Source of the DNA: an uncultured Planctomycetaceae bacterium
GTDB lineage: Bacteria > Planctomycetota > Planctomycetia > Pirellulales > Pirellulaceae
Assembly: GCA_903863885.1 (NCBI GenBank)
Contig: CAIPEB010000306.1
Span: forward strand, 1 to 64,000
DNA length: 64,000 bases
Reading direction: 5' to 3'
The notes beneath the pieces were generated by a model, which saw only the letters and a list, made by a program, of their open reading frames with translations, was not told the origin of the DNA and made no database searches. Numbering within the stretch: position 1 is the stretch's first letter; every line of letters starts with the position of its first letter. Below, one piece after another: positions 54,114 through 63,709 of this stretch. Both the position numbers and the translations under genes were made by a program.

Positions 54114-55136
54114 TCAACTCGAACATGACGCATCCGTGGGGGGCGGGAGGCGGCTGCCCGACGCGCCCCGGAGCGTGTCGGACGGCAGTTCGCGGAACAA
54201 GCGGCGGTAGTCCCCGGCGAAATTCCCCGCGTGATGGAACCCCAACGCCCCGGCCACGTCCGCGATCACGGCGGCCGGGTCCGCCCGGAGCCGCGACCGG
54301 ACGGCGTTCAGCCTGAGGTACTTGAAGTAGGCCATCGGCCCAAGCCCGGCCCGTTCACGGAACGTCCGCCGGAGGTTCCGGTCGCTGACCCCGAGTTCCC
54401 GGCAGAGATCGATTGCCCCGACCGGATCGCTGAGGTGGGCCCGCATGAACTCCTCAGCACGGCGGAACATGTGTGACCGTGCAGCCAACGACAGGTACGG
54501 TTGTGGAGTGGCCGCTGAGAACATCGCGGCAATAATTGCCCGCACGCACTCCTGTTCGAGCCGGTCACCTTCCGGTGTTCCCAGGAGGGTCGGATCTGTT
54601 ACCCCCTGATTCAGCAGGCTGGCGATGTGTTGGCAGAGACGGGCGAAGCTTTCAGGAGGTGGCGAATGCGCGGTCCAATGTCTGGGTAAGGCCACCGCGT
54701 CCGTCGCCAGCAGCGACCTGGCCGTTTCCAAGAGAGTGTCAGTACGGAGGAATGCCCCTTGGTAGTCCGTCCGCCGTGCCGTGACGTGATTCGCCTCGCC
54801 ATCCGCGTCGTCGAGAACGAGGTGGCCCGGGGAGAGTCGGCGACCTTCCCACAGGCTCCCGCAATTCCCGGCGGTCACCGGAAAAATGGAGAACATGTCA
54901 GAGGCGTCGTGACCGCGGAGTGAGAGGCGCTGGTTGGCCTTGATCTCGATGGTACGAACAAGCCCACCTTGTACAACGCGGAGTACACCCTCGAAACGGC
55001 CGCTGGAGATTTGTTCGAACCGACCCTGCCAGTTTGAAAACAGCGCGCCCACCTCGTCGAAATCCACAAGGGGAATGACCTGGGCGGCAGGCTGTTCAAA
55101 GATCGGCTCGTGCGATCCGGACATCGTTATTTCCAT
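54114..55136 (-). CDS. AraC-family regulator divergent from the DUF1254 operon
   Basis: 340 residues from the ATG at 55136 (ATG at 55124 is an alternative). The N-terminal ~190 residues are an AraC ligand-binding region (DFDEVGALFSNWQGRFEQIS, GRFEGVLRVVQGG, FSIFPVTAGNCGSLWEGRR). The C-terminal HTH pair is at about 225-325 (EFMRAHLSDPVGAIDLCREL, VSDRNLRRTFRERAGLGPMA, VIADVAGALGFHHAGNFAGD). It probably controls the DUF1254/DUF1214 genes, whose first member starts 309 bases away on the other strand. Confidence 0.9.
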   Translation of the reverse strand: MEITMSGSHEPIFEQPAAQVIPLVDFDEVGALFSNWQGRFEQISSGRFEGVLRVVQGGLVRTIEIKANQRLSLRGHDASDMFSIFPVTAGNCGSLWEGRRLSPGHLVLDDADGEANHVTARRTDYQGAFLRTDTLLETARSLLATDAVALPRHWTAHSPPPESFARLCQHIASLLNQGVTDPTLLGTPEGDRLEQECVRAIIAAMFSAATPQPYLSLAARSHMFRRAEEFMRAHLSDPVGAIDLCRELGVSDRNLRRTFRERAGLGPMAYFKYLRLNAVRSRLRADPAAVIADVAGALGFHHAGNFAGDYRRLFRELPSDTLRGASGSRLPPPTDASCSS

Positions 55137-55445
55137 CTGGCAACCGGCCTGACTTCTTTGCACGGTGCGGTTCGGGCATTCGGCTGAGCAAGTCTGTGCC
55201 GTTCGTCTTCAGGTGCGGCGATCGCTTTTCGGGAAGACCCACGACCGGACTCATCGTACGCAAGCGACGACCACCCCCCTCAGAGTTCCAAGGTCCGGAA
55301 TTGGTGCAACCCATCGCCAGTTCTACGGTTTGGCCAATTTTGGATCCTGCAGGCTTTACGCATAGCTAGAATCGTAAATCTAGTCAATATTTTTCCTCAA
55401 CCCCACTTGCTTTGTCTCATTTGGCCCTTTTGGAGGTTCGCGATT
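55137..55445. promoter_or_regulatory. Divergent promoter region for AraC regulator and DUF1254 operon
   Basis: 309-base region between divergent genes. A noticeably AT-rich patch at about 55360-55400 (TAGAATCGTAAATCTAGTCAATATTTTT) sits 50-85 bases upstream of the first DUF1254 gene, where a promoter is expected. No operator repeats could be defined by eye. Confidence 0.4.
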
Positions 55446-56978
55446 ATGCGCACCCGTACGCATCTGACATGCCTGACCGCTGGTGCAGCCCTCGCCCTAC
55501 TGGTCGCAGCTCAACTCACCCGCGACAGTCACGCCCAGGACGAAACGCCTGGTGGGAAACGTGCCACCAAACCGGAGCAATCCTTGCCGACCAACGGCAC
55601 CGTCGAATCTCGCATCGGGCCATTGGCGTTCGAAGGGGGGTACCCGACCGACGCCACCGTCACCAAGCTGTACGACGAGATGGACTTCCAGCGGGCCGTG
55701 CAGGCCTACGTGTGGGCGATCCCGATCGTCTCCTTCGCGAAGTGGCAGGAGCAGCACGAGACCGTGTTCGGCCAGCAGGACGGCGACCTCGTGCAACTCG
55801 AGAGTTTTCGTGACCGGATGGGATTCCTCACGCCCAACGACACCACGACGTACCTGGTTGGCTATGTGAACCTCGAGCGGACGGGTCCGCTGGTAATTGA
55901 CTACCCGAAAGGTCCGACGGCCGGCGGCATCCTCGACATGTGGCAGCGTCCGATCACCGACCTGGGCTTGGCCGGTCCGGACCGGGGCGAAGGGGGCAAG
56001 TACTTGGTGGTGCCGCCCGGCCAAAAGGCCCCCAAAGATGCCGAGGGCTACCGCGTCTTCGAGTCTCCCACGAATAACCTCTTTCATGGGTTCCGCGGGC
56101 TGAGCAAGGACCCGAAGGAAGCGAAATCGCTCAACAGCCAGTACCAAGTGTACCCGTTCGCCAAACGAGACAATCCCCGCAAAACGCGGATCATTCCGGC
56201 AGCCGACAAGAAATGGTATGCCTGGCCGACCACCGGACTCGAGTTCTGGGAATTGCTTTCCAAGATGCTCAACGAGGAACCGGTCCACGAGCGCGACCGC
56301 ATGATGGTGGCCATGCTCAAGCCGCTGGGCATCGAGAAGGGCAAGAAGTTCGAGCCGGACGCGCGGCAGAAGAAGATCCTGGAACAGGCGGCGGTGGTCG
56401 GCGAGGCAATGGCGCGAGCCAACACGTATGCCAATCGCGATAAGGAAGCCCGACTCTGGGGATCCGACAGCCAGTGGAAGCTGATCATCCTCTGCGAGGC
56501 CAACCAGGAAGCGAAGTATCACACTGCCCTGGATGAGCGTTCGGCCTACTTCTACGAAGCGGTGGCGCTGTCCGACGGAATGACCACGAAGACGCCCGGA
56601 GTCGGCCAGGCCTACATGGGCATCCGGAAGGACAAAGACGGCGGGTGGTTGCAGGGCGGCAACAATTACACGCTTCGCGTTCCGCCGAACGCCCCCGCCA
56701 AGCAGTTCTGGGCGATGACGCTGTACGACACCGAGACCCGCAGCTTCATCGACACCAAGCACGACATCGCCGGGCTCGACTCCCGCAAAGACCTGGTCAA
56801 GAACGACGACGGTTCCGTGGACCTGTACTTCGGCCCGGAGGCGCCGAAGGGCAAGGAAAAGAACTGGGTACCGACGGCCCCCGGACGCGGCTGGTTCGGT
56901 CTCTTCCGCCTCTATGCGCCGACCGAAGCCTACTTCGATCGGAGCTGGAAACTGCCGGATCTCGTTCGCGTTAAGTGA
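55446..56978 (+). CDS. Exported DUF1254-DUF1214 protein 1
   Basis: 510 residues from the ATG at 55446, with GGAGG about 10 bases upstream. A signal peptide ends in DSHAQDE. The DUF1254 domain (about 80-250) shows QRAVQAYVWAIPIVSFAKWQ, FLTPNDTTTYLVGYVNLERT and GPDRGEGGKYLVVPPG. The DUF1214 domain (about 350-505) shows KTPGVGQAYMGIRKDKDGGW, AKQFWAMTLYDTETRSF and VDLYFGPEAP, ending KELGW-like (NWVPTAPGRGWFGLFRLYAP). The pair of domains occurs widely in bacteria and archaea, but the biochemical role is unknown. Confidence 0.92.
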   Translation: MRTRTHLTCLTAGAALALLVAAQLTRDSHAQDETPGGKRATKPEQSLPTNGTVESRIGPLAFEGGYPTDATVTKLYDEMDFQRAVQAYVWAIPIVSFAKWQEQHETVFGQQDGDLVQLESFRDRMGFLTPNDTTTYLVGYVNLERTGPLVIDYPKGPTAGGILDMWQRPITDLGLAGPDRGEGGKYLVVPPGQKAPKDAEGYRVFESPTNNLFHGFRGLSKDPKEAKSLNSQYQVYPFAKRDNPRKTRIIPAADKKWYAWPTTGLEFWELLSKMLNEEPVHERDRMMVAMLKPLGIEKGKKFEPDARQKKILEQAAVVGEAMARANTYANRDKEARLWGSDSQWKLIILCEANQEAKYHTALDERSAYFYEAVALSDGMTTKTPGVGQAYMGIRKDKDGGWLQGGNNYTLRVPPNAPAKQFWAMTLYDTETRSFIDTKHDIAGLDSRKDLVKNDDGSVDLYFGPEAPKGKEKNWVPTAPGRGWFGLFRLYAPTEAYFDRSWKLPDLVRVK

Positions 56979-57061
56979 CGTGTTCGCCTGCCTCCGGTCG
57001 CGATGCGAAACTCGCGGCCGGAGACCTAAGGCAGACTTCAAACCTCATGGGGAGACTCCTT

Positions 57062-59548
57062 GTGCGTATGACATCACTCACCGTAGCCGCTTCGGCCATT
57101 CTGCTGTTCGCCCTGGTGACTCTCAGCCAGGCCCAGGAAAAGGCTCCTGGGGTCGTCGTGACCCAGGAAACCTACTGTCGGGCTGAGACGGACCGGACGT
57201 TCAACAATACCATCAAGCTCACGGGCGGGGTCAACCGCTTCTATCACTTCCGCAAAGTCACCCCTCTCGACAACCAAACAGTCGTGCGGATGAACCGCGA
57301 CACGCTGTACTCGCCTGCCGTTGTGGACACGTCCAAGGGGGCGACGATCACGGTGCCGAAAATGCCGGATGGTCGCTACTGTTCGGTCTTGTTGATTGAC
57401 AACGATCACTACTGTCCGGGAGTGATCTACGAGGCGGGAACGCACCAACTGCCCCACCATACGAAGTACCTGGGCGTGCTCGTGCGGATTCAACTGCTCA
57501 AGCCGACCGATCCAGAGGACGTGAAACTGGTCAACTCCCTTCAAGACAAATTGGAAATCAAGGCGGAGAGCGCCGACCCGTTCCCCGAGCCGAAGTGGGA
57601 CGCGGCCTCGCTGGAGAAGCTGTCCGCCATCTACAAAGCCGAATTTGCCAAGTACAACAAGTACCCCGACGGTTTCATGGGCGCTCGGGGCGTAGCGGAC
57701 GAGAAGATCCGGCACATCGCCTGTGCCGGGGCCTGGGGCCTGTTTCCAAACGAGCACGCGGTTTACATCAACTACAACGCCGGTTTACCGGCCAAGGGGC
57801 ACCACACCGCAACGTACAAGGTGCCCGAGAACAACGCCTTCTGGTCGATCACCGTGTATGGCGCTGATGGATACATGAAGAGCGACAATGCCCTCCTCAA
57901 TGGATCAAACACAAAAATGAACCCGGACGGCACGTTCACGGTGCATTTCGGCTCCAAGGAGGATTGCGGCGACCTACCGAACCGGCTCGACGTGAGCGAC
58001 GGCTGGAACTTCCTGATGCGAGTCTACCGGCCAGGGAAGTCCGTGTTGGACGGCAGCTATAAGCTCCCGGAGGTGACCCTCGCAAAGACCGCGCAGGGCA
58101 ACTCGCTTGGCGGGAAACCGAAATACGCGGCGGACGTTCCCCAATCGATCCTGACCCCGGACGTCGTGAAGACAGAGCGGCTGGGCGACCTGAACTTCTT
58201 CGACGGGTTGCCGTCGGAGGAGACGACCAAGAAGGTGTACGACTACCTCGATACCGCGCGGGGTGTGGACGCCTTCCTGAACGGCATGCCGGCGGCCTCC
58301 ATCCAGGCCTTCATCCAAGGCATGAAGGACGTGGGGATGGACACCTACAGCATGGGCATCCACGGCGGGTTGATGGACGCCCAGTCGTTGTGGCTCACGC
58401 CGAACACCACCACCATCTACTGCGTGGCCGAGATCAACGTGAAGGACGGGCCGACGGTCATGGAGGTTCCGCCGGGGGTTCTGGGGCCGGTCGATGACGC
58501 GTACTTCCGCTGGGTGACCGACATCGGCCTGACCGGCCCGGACAAGGGCAAGGGCGGCAAATACCTGTTCCTGCCGCCGGGTTACAAGGGGGACGTCCCC
58601 GATGGCTACTTCGCGGTCCGCACGCGGACCTTCCGCAACTGGCTGCTCATGCGCGCCTTCGTGATCGACGGCGACGGCGAGAAGACCATCAAGAGTGTGA
58701 AGGCCGGCTGGCGGCTCTACCCGTTGTCGGAGGCGAAGAAGCCCCGGGAACCGCACTTCGTGGATCTGACCGGCAAAAAGTACAACACGATTCACGCGAG
58801 CGATTACAAGTTTTTCGAAGAGCTGAACGAAGTCGTGCAGTATGAGCCGGCCGACGCGTTCGACCCGGAAATCGTCGGTCAGTTCGCGGCGATCGGCATC
58901 AAGAAAGGGAAGCCCTTTACCCCCGACGCGCGGATGAAGAAGATCCTGACCGAGTCGGCGGCGATCGGGAACGCGGCGGCGAGGGCGATCTCCTTCCGGC
59001 CCCGCAAGAAGTCACTGTACTTCTACGAGGATCGCCAGTGGTACTCGCCGTTCGCGGGCGGGAGCCACGAGTTTACGAACAACGGCGAACAGGTACTCGA
59101 CGACCGCATCATCTTCCACTACATGGCCACCGGCATCACCCCGGCCATGGCCCAATCGGCCGTGGGCCAAGGGTCCGCCTACGCGTTCACTGCCCACGAC
59201 CAGAAGGGCAAGTACCTCGACGGGGGCAAAACCTACAAGGTGACCCTGCCCAAGCCGGTCCCCGCCAAGGCTTTCTGGTCGTTTGTTGTGTACTCGACCC
59301 AGCACCGAAGTCTGCTGGAGACCGACCAGAGGAGTGCGGGCGTGGATAGTAACAGCCCAGACCTGAAACCGAACGCGGATGGTTCTTACACCGTCTACTT
59401 CGGGCCGAAGCCTCCGCCGGGGAAAGAGGGCAACTGGGTCCAAACCATGCCCGGCAAGGGGTGGTGTGTTCTGTTGCGACTCTACGGCCCACTCGAGCCG
59501 TGGTTCAACAAGACCTGGAAGCCTGGTGACATCGAGCTGGTCGAGTAG
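57062..59548 (+). CDS. Exported double DUF1254-DUF1214 protein
   Basis: About 828 residues from the GTG at 57062 (GGGAGA upstream). Signal near residues 1-25 (MTSLTVAASAILLFALVTLS). It holds two complete units. Unit 1 (about 30-340) is a compact form: VRMNRDTLYSPAVVDTSKGA, GRYCSVLLIDNDHYCPGVIY, NNAFWSITVYGADGYMKSDN. Unit 2 (about 370-825) is the longer form shared with its neighbours: MDAQSLWLTPNTTTIYCVAE, GPDKGKGGKYLFLPPGYKGD, AKAFWSFVVYSTQHRSLLET, VYFGPKPPPGKEGNWVQTMP. The two halves differ enough that a recent duplication is unlikely. Confidence 0.9.
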   Translation: MRMTSLTVAASAILLFALVTLSQAQEKAPGVVVTQETYCRAETDRTFNNTIKLTGGVNRFYHFRKVTPLDNQTVVRMNRDTLYSPAVVDTSKGATITVPKMPDGRYCSVLLIDNDHYCPGVIYEAGTHQLPHHTKYLGVLVRIQLLKPTDPEDVKLVNSLQDKLEIKAESADPFPEPKWDAASLEKLSAIYKAEFAKYNKYPDGFMGARGVADEKIRHIACAGAWGLFPNEHAVYINYNAGLPAKGHHTATYKVPENNAFWSITVYGADGYMKSDNALLNGSNTKMNPDGTFTVHFGSKEDCGDLPNRLDVSDGWNFLMRVYRPGKSVLDGSYKLPEVTLAKTAQGNSLGGKPKYAADVPQSILTPDVVKTERLGDLNFFDGLPSEETTKKVYDYLDTARGVDAFLNGMPAASIQAFIQGMKDVGMDTYSMGIHGGLMDAQSLWLTPNTTTIYCVAEINVKDGPTVMEVPPGVLGPVDDAYFRWVTDIGLTGPDKGKGGKYLFLPPGYKGDVPDGYFAVRTRTFRNWLLMRAFVIDGDGEKTIKSVKAGWRLYPLSEAKKPREPHFVDLTGKKYNTIHASDYKFFEELNEVVQYEPADAFDPEIVGQFAAIGIKKGKPFTPDARMKKILTESAAIGNAAARAISFRPRKKSLYFYEDRQWYSPFAGGSHEFTNNGEQVLDDRIIFHYMATGITPAMAQSAVGQGSAYAFTAHDQKGKYLDGGKTYKVTLPKPVPAKAFWSFVVYSTQHRSLLETDQRSAGVDSNSPDLKPNADGSYTVYFGPKPPPGKEGNWVQTMPGKGWCVLLRLYGPLEPWFNKTWKPGDIELVE

Positions 59549-59717
59549 CCGGGGTGGCTGGCTGAAGCAACCGTCAGGGCCTACTTTCATCTGTGCTGGA
59601 AACTGACGAATCTCGTTCCCGTCAAGTGACGTGTTCCCCGCTCTCTGGTCGCGACGCAAAACTCGCGGCCGGAGAGCGGTTCATGTGTTCGGTCAACGTC
59701 TTTCTCAGGAGTCCATC

Positions 59718-61196
59718 ATGACCACCAGGTTTGCGGTCCTTCGTCTTGCCGGGGTCACACTGATCCTCGGCTGCCTCGTCGCCCTCTCTCTGGAGCCGGC
59801 TGTGACCGCACAGGACAAATCGCCAGGCGGCCAGCCGCTCCCCGGCACCAAACAATCCGTTGCTGATCTCGAAGAGCAGGTCGCCTACCACCGGGCATTC
59901 GAGGCCGTCGTTTGGGCCATGCCGGCGTCGGCCATGCAGCGGTTCCGCCAGGGAGTGCTCGCCCTGCCGGGCGTCGAAGACAACGTCATCCTGGCGTATT
60001 CGGACACGTTGCGGACGAAGCACAAAGCCATCACCGCCAACACGGCGACACCTTACATCGCAGCGGTGACGGACCTCCGCAAGGGGCCGGTAGTGCTGGA
60101 AGTGCCTGCCGTGTCGGAGAAGGCCAGCCTGTACGGCCAGGTCGTCAACGCCTGGGAAGCCACCATCGCGGGGGTCGGACCTGTCGGGGCGGACAAGGGG
60201 AAGGGCGGCAAGTACCTGCTCATCCCTCCCGGGTACAAGGAAAAGATTCCCGACGGCTATTTCCCGATCCGAAGTTCGACGTACCGCATCGTCCTGGTCT
60301 TTCGCTCCATCCCGGCAAAGGGGGCGACGGCGGCCGATGCTTACGCCTACACGAAGACGCTGAAGATGTACCCGCTGGCCGAGTCGGCCAACCCCAAGCC
60401 GACCAAGTTCGTGGACGGGCTGCCCATCCCTGTGTACACGCTGCCCTACTACGACATCCGCGCCCTGCAGGACATCCACGACATCATCAGCGTGGAGCCC
60501 GTGGACGCGCGGGACAAGGTGATGATCGGGATGCTGGCCACGATCGGCATCGAGAAGGGCAAGCCGTTCAACCCGTCGCCGAAGATGAAGGCGGCGATGG
60601 AGCGGGGCGTCGTCGATGCCTATCACTACATCCAGAAGCTCACCCGCGACCTGCATGAGAAAAACCTGTGGTGGCCCGATCGCAAGTGGGCCTTCGTCAT
60701 GGTTCCTGACGAGAAGCGAGGCTTCGAGTTCGTCAACGATCGGGCCGTGGAGGTGGACAAGCGGGCCGCCTGCTGGTTCTTCTACACCTTCTACCCGGCC
60801 GTCCTCGACGAGACGGCCGGCACAGTGTACCTGGCGCCAATCGCCGACACGGACGGCAAGCCGCTAGAGGCCGGCAGCCTTTACCGCATCCGGGTCCCGA
60901 AGGACACCCCCGCCAAACAGTTCTGGTCGATCACGGTATACGACAACGCCAACTGGGGCTTCATCGAGAACCCCCAGGATCGATCTGGGTTGGGGACGTT
61001 CGACAAGGACAAGATGAAGGTCAACGACGACGGCAGTGTAGACATCTATGTCGGGCCGAAAGCTCCTGAAGGCCTCGAATCCAACTGGATTCCCACGATG
61101 GACAAAAAACCATACATCTGGCTACGGCTGTACGGCCCGGACGAGCCGTTCTGGAAGAAGACCTGGAAGATGCCCGACGTCGAACTTGTGAAGTAA
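59718..61196 (+). CDS. Exported DUF1254-DUF1214 protein 3
   Basis: 492 residues from the ATG at 59718 with AGGAG about 8 bases upstream. A signal peptide ends at VTAQDK. The DUF1254 domain has EEQVAYHRAFEAVVWAMPAS, KHKAITANTATPYIAAVTDL and GADKGKGGKYLLIPPGYKEK. The DUF1214 domain has AKQFWSITVYDNANWGFIEN, DGSVDIYVGPKAPEGLESNW and ends IWLRLYGPDEPFWKKTWKMP. About 32 bases separate it from the next gene, so cotranscription is likely. Confidence 0.92.
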   Translation: MTTRFAVLRLAGVTLILGCLVALSLEPAVTAQDKSPGGQPLPGTKQSVADLEEQVAYHRAFEAVVWAMPASAMQRFRQGVLALPGVEDNVILAYSDTLRTKHKAITANTATPYIAAVTDLRKGPVVLEVPAVSEKASLYGQVVNAWEATIAGVGPVGADKGKGGKYLLIPPGYKEKIPDGYFPIRSSTYRIVLVFRSIPAKGATAADAYAYTKTLKMYPLAESANPKPTKFVDGLPIPVYTLPYYDIRALQDIHDIISVEPVDARDKVMIGMLATIGIEKGKPFNPSPKMKAAMERGVVDAYHYIQKLTRDLHEKNLWWPDRKWAFVMVPDEKRGFEFVNDRAVEVDKRAACWFFYTFYPAVLDETAGTVYLAPIADTDGKPLEAGSLYRIRVPKDTPAKQFWSITVYDNANWGFIENPQDRSGLGTFDKDKMKVNDDGSVDIYVGPKAPEGLESNWIPTMDKKPYIWLRLYGPDEPFWKKTWKMPDVELVK

Positions 61197-61228
61197 CGTT
61201 GCAACCATCCCGTTCGTAGGAGCTGATT

Positions 61229-62722
61229 ATGGGATTGGAACTCTCTGCCTCTCGTCTTTCCCGGACCGCACTGGTCCTCGGCTGTCTCGTCGTGTTTTGG
61301 CTGTCGCCCACCCTGAGCGCGCAGGACAAGAAGTCCGAACGAGGCACCTCGCCCGCGAAGCAATCCGAAGCTGTGTCGTTTCAAGACCTCGAGCGACAAG
61401 TCCTGCAACATCGCGCCCTCGAAGCGGTGATCTGGGGCATGCCGGCGGTCAACCGCGATCTCATGTACCAGGCGATGCTCCGCGAGACCAAGGGCCGGGA
61501 CAACCAGCTGCTCTACTGGTCGAAGCTGCTCGACTGGAAGAACCAGACCCTCACGCCCAACACCGACGTGATCTATCTCACGCCGCACTTCGACACGAAG
61601 GACGTGGGACCGGTCGTGATGAAGATTCCGGCGGCCGACGGGGGCGCCATCGTGGGCACCATCATGGACGCCTGGCAGACGCCGCTCGAGGATGTGGGAC
61701 CCGCCGGCGCGGATAAAGGTAAGGGCGGGAAGTACCTCATCCTCCCGCCGGACCACACCGCCAAGGCGCCCGACGGGTACATCGTTTTGCCGTCGTCGAC
61801 GTACAAAGGTTATGCTCTGCTGCGGTCGATTCGGAAGAGCGGTAGCGACGAGGACATGGCCAAGGCAGTGGAGTACGGCAAGCGGATCAAGATTTACCCC
61901 TTGTCGAAGGCGGACAATCCGCCGCCGACGACCTACGTGGATGCCGCCGGCGTCCTGTACGACGCGACCATCCCGTATGACATCCGCTTCTTCGAGTCGC
62001 TCAATCGCGTGATCCAGCACGAGCCGCGGCTGGAGCGCGACCGGGTCATGATCGACACGCTGCGGTCGCTCGGCATCGAGAAGGGCAAGAAGTTCGCCCC
62101 CGATGCGAAGATGACCCAGACCCTGAACGCCGCCGCCAAGCAGGCGCACGGATATCTCGAAGGGAGGTATTACGAGCTCGTCAGCAAAGGGCCGTTCGCG
62201 AAAGGAAGTCGGTGGTCATTCCCTGAGCGGATGGGGCTCGTCTTCAAGGCGGGCCAGAACCAGTTTGCGGAGCCCAACTTTTACCCGGTCGAAGATCGAG
62301 GCCTGCTGCTCTCGTTCATCTTCTTCCTGCCCAAGCGTCTGGGTGAAGGCCAGTTCTACCTGATGGGTATTGAGGACAAGGAGGGCAACCCACTGGACGG
62401 CAGCAAGACGTATCGGCTGAACGTGCCGGCCAATGCCCCCGCAAAGCAGTACTGGTCGGCGACGCTGTACGATCGGGACACTCACGCGCTCATTCGCCAG
62501 ATGTCGCACGCAGCCCGTTCCTCGCAGACCCCGGGATTGCAGGTCAATACGGACGGATCGGTGGATCTGTACTTCGGCCCGAAAGCCCCAGCGGGCAAAG
62601 AGTCGAACTGGACCCCCACGGATCCCAAGGGGGAATTCGAGATCCTGTTTCGGTTCTACGGCCCTCTTCCGTCACTCTTCGACAAGACCTGGGTACTGCC
62701 GGACGTCGAGCCCGTGAAGTGA
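61229..62722 (+). CDS. Exported DUF1254-DUF1214 protein 4
   Basis: 497 residues from the ATG at 61229 (TAGGAG about 9 bases upstream). A signal peptide ends at TLSAQDK. It is most like the preceding gene: ERQVLQHRALEAVIWGMPAV, NQTLTPNTDVIYLTPHFDTK, GADKGKGGKYLILPPDHTAK, AKQYWSATLYDRDTHALIRQ and VDLYFGPKAPAGKESNW. The last ~10 residues (TWVLPDVEPVK) match the ends of the other copies. It is the last gene of the array. Confidence 0.92.
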   Translation: MGLELSASRLSRTALVLGCLVVFWLSPTLSAQDKKSERGTSPAKQSEAVSFQDLERQVLQHRALEAVIWGMPAVNRDLMYQAMLRETKGRDNQLLYWSKLLDWKNQTLTPNTDVIYLTPHFDTKDVGPVVMKIPAADGGAIVGTIMDAWQTPLEDVGPAGADKGKGGKYLILPPDHTAKAPDGYIVLPSSTYKGYALLRSIRKSGSDEDMAKAVEYGKRIKIYPLSKADNPPPTTYVDAAGVLYDATIPYDIRFFESLNRVIQHEPRLERDRVMIDTLRSLGIEKGKKFAPDAKMTQTLNAAAKQAHGYLEGRYYELVSKGPFAKGSRWSFPERMGLVFKAGQNQFAEPNFYPVEDRGLLLSFIFFLPKRLGEGQFYLMGIEDKEGNPLDGSKTYRLNVPANAPAKQYWSATLYDRDTHALIRQMSHAARSSQTPGLQVNTDGSVDLYFGPKAPAGKESNWTPTDPKGEFEILFRFYGPLPSLFDKTWVLPDVEPVK

Positions 62723-62978
62723 AACCTCGTCTGCCTTCGGGCCTCGCCAACGGCCAGCCGACAACACCGACGCCAGTTGCGCCGAGCGTCTAAACTGCTC
62801 CGGTGAAACACACCGCTGTAGTTGCGCCCAGGCTCTTTCGCATTTTCCCCCAGGGTTGGCCCGCGTTGCGTCCGGCCGGAATGCGGCACCTTATCGGAAG
62901 GCGTCCGGTGGAATGCGGTCGGGGCGGCGGTGTAGATTCGCTGGCGAGCGCGCCGATGGGATGTCGGGGGACACGCTC

Positions 62979-63197
62979 ATGGCGGGTCGTGCACGGTCCG
63001 CAGCGGAACAACGGTGGCGTGATCGGATGCGGCGCTGGCCACAGTCCGGATTGAGTGGTCACGAGTTCTGCGCGCAAGAGGGAGTTGGCGAACCGTGCTT
63101 CCATCATTGGCGTCGCAGTTTTGGGCAAGCGCCGAAGCGATGGCAAGGGAGGCGTATCCCAAAGGCCTCTCAGCTCGTCCCCAGTTTCTACCGGTAG
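62979..63197 (+). pseudogene. tnpA: IS66-type accessory TnpA remnant
   Basis: About 72 codons from the ATG at 62979: AAEQRWRDRMRRWPQSGLSG, HEFCAQEGVGEPCFHHWRRS. This matches the HTH of IS66-family TnpA (SGLSxxxFCxxEGVSxxxFYxWRRRL). Sequence resembling the expected tail (FLPVEIVEP) lies one frame over after about 63180. No TnpB or TnpC follows, so the element is a fragment. Confidence 0.65.
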
Positions 63198-63249
63198 AGA
63201 TCGTTGAACCTACCGTTTCGTTACGCTCGCCGTCACACACGGTCAAGCG

Positions 63250-63339
63250 AGCTGGTCCATGCCCAACGCGTGGCTCAGGGAACTCGGACTCTTTGAGCTA
63301 ACCGACATCGAAACCGGAGTTTTGCCCCAAGCCAATTGA
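63250..63339 (+). pseudogene. Possible C-terminal tail of a group II intron-encoded protein
   Basis: 29 open codons ending in TGA: SWSMPNAWLRELGLFELTDI and then ETGVLPQAN. It directly precedes domain V of a group II intron, the position expected for the end of an intron reverse transcriptase. The RT and maturase domains are absent. The call rests mainly on location. Confidence 0.4.
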
Positions 63340-63354
63340 GATTACTTGAAACAT

Positions 63355-63433
63355 GAGCCGTATACGGACCCGTACGTGCGGTTCTGTGAGAGGGCTGGGC
63401 CTTGGCTGATCTCCAAGGCTCACCCTACTCGAT
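63355..63433 (+). ncRNA. Group II intron 3' end (domains V and VI)
   Basis: Bases 63355-63384 fold as domain V: GAGCCGTA pairs with TGCGGTTC, TACG with CGTA around a GACC loop, with a two-base CG bulge at 63375-63376 and the catalytic AGC at 63356-63358. The upper stem is four pairs, shorter than the usual six. A second hairpin (GGGCTGGGCCTTGG with CCAAGGCTCACCC) forms domain VI and ends near CTACTCGAT. The rest of the intron is missing. Confidence 0.75.
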
Positions 63434-63709
63434 CACGCGCTGACCGGTCGGTTGTCTGCACAACTGGTGGAACTTAACTTCGTTCACGCGATCGAACACT
63501 GGTGAGCCATCACTCGCGCGCGGCCTAACGCCCTTCTTTGAGCTCGCAGTCATCTCACGCCATTGGTTTCCGAATTGCCCACATCGCCGCTCCGCGCATC
63601 CCTGCATTCTGGTTCGTGAAGGGGATGCGATCGGATTCTCGTCCCGGCCGCTGTCCCCCGACACCTCGGCCATTTGTTGTTCGCCCTTGCTTCCAGGAGG
63701 ACCTTGTCC

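Noticed and set aside
55497-57041. A 514-codon minus-strand open frame over the first DUF1254 gene
   Set aside because: Antisense shadow with low-complexity Arg/Val/His composition; the plus-strand gene has a signal peptide, ribosome-binding site and a conserved family.
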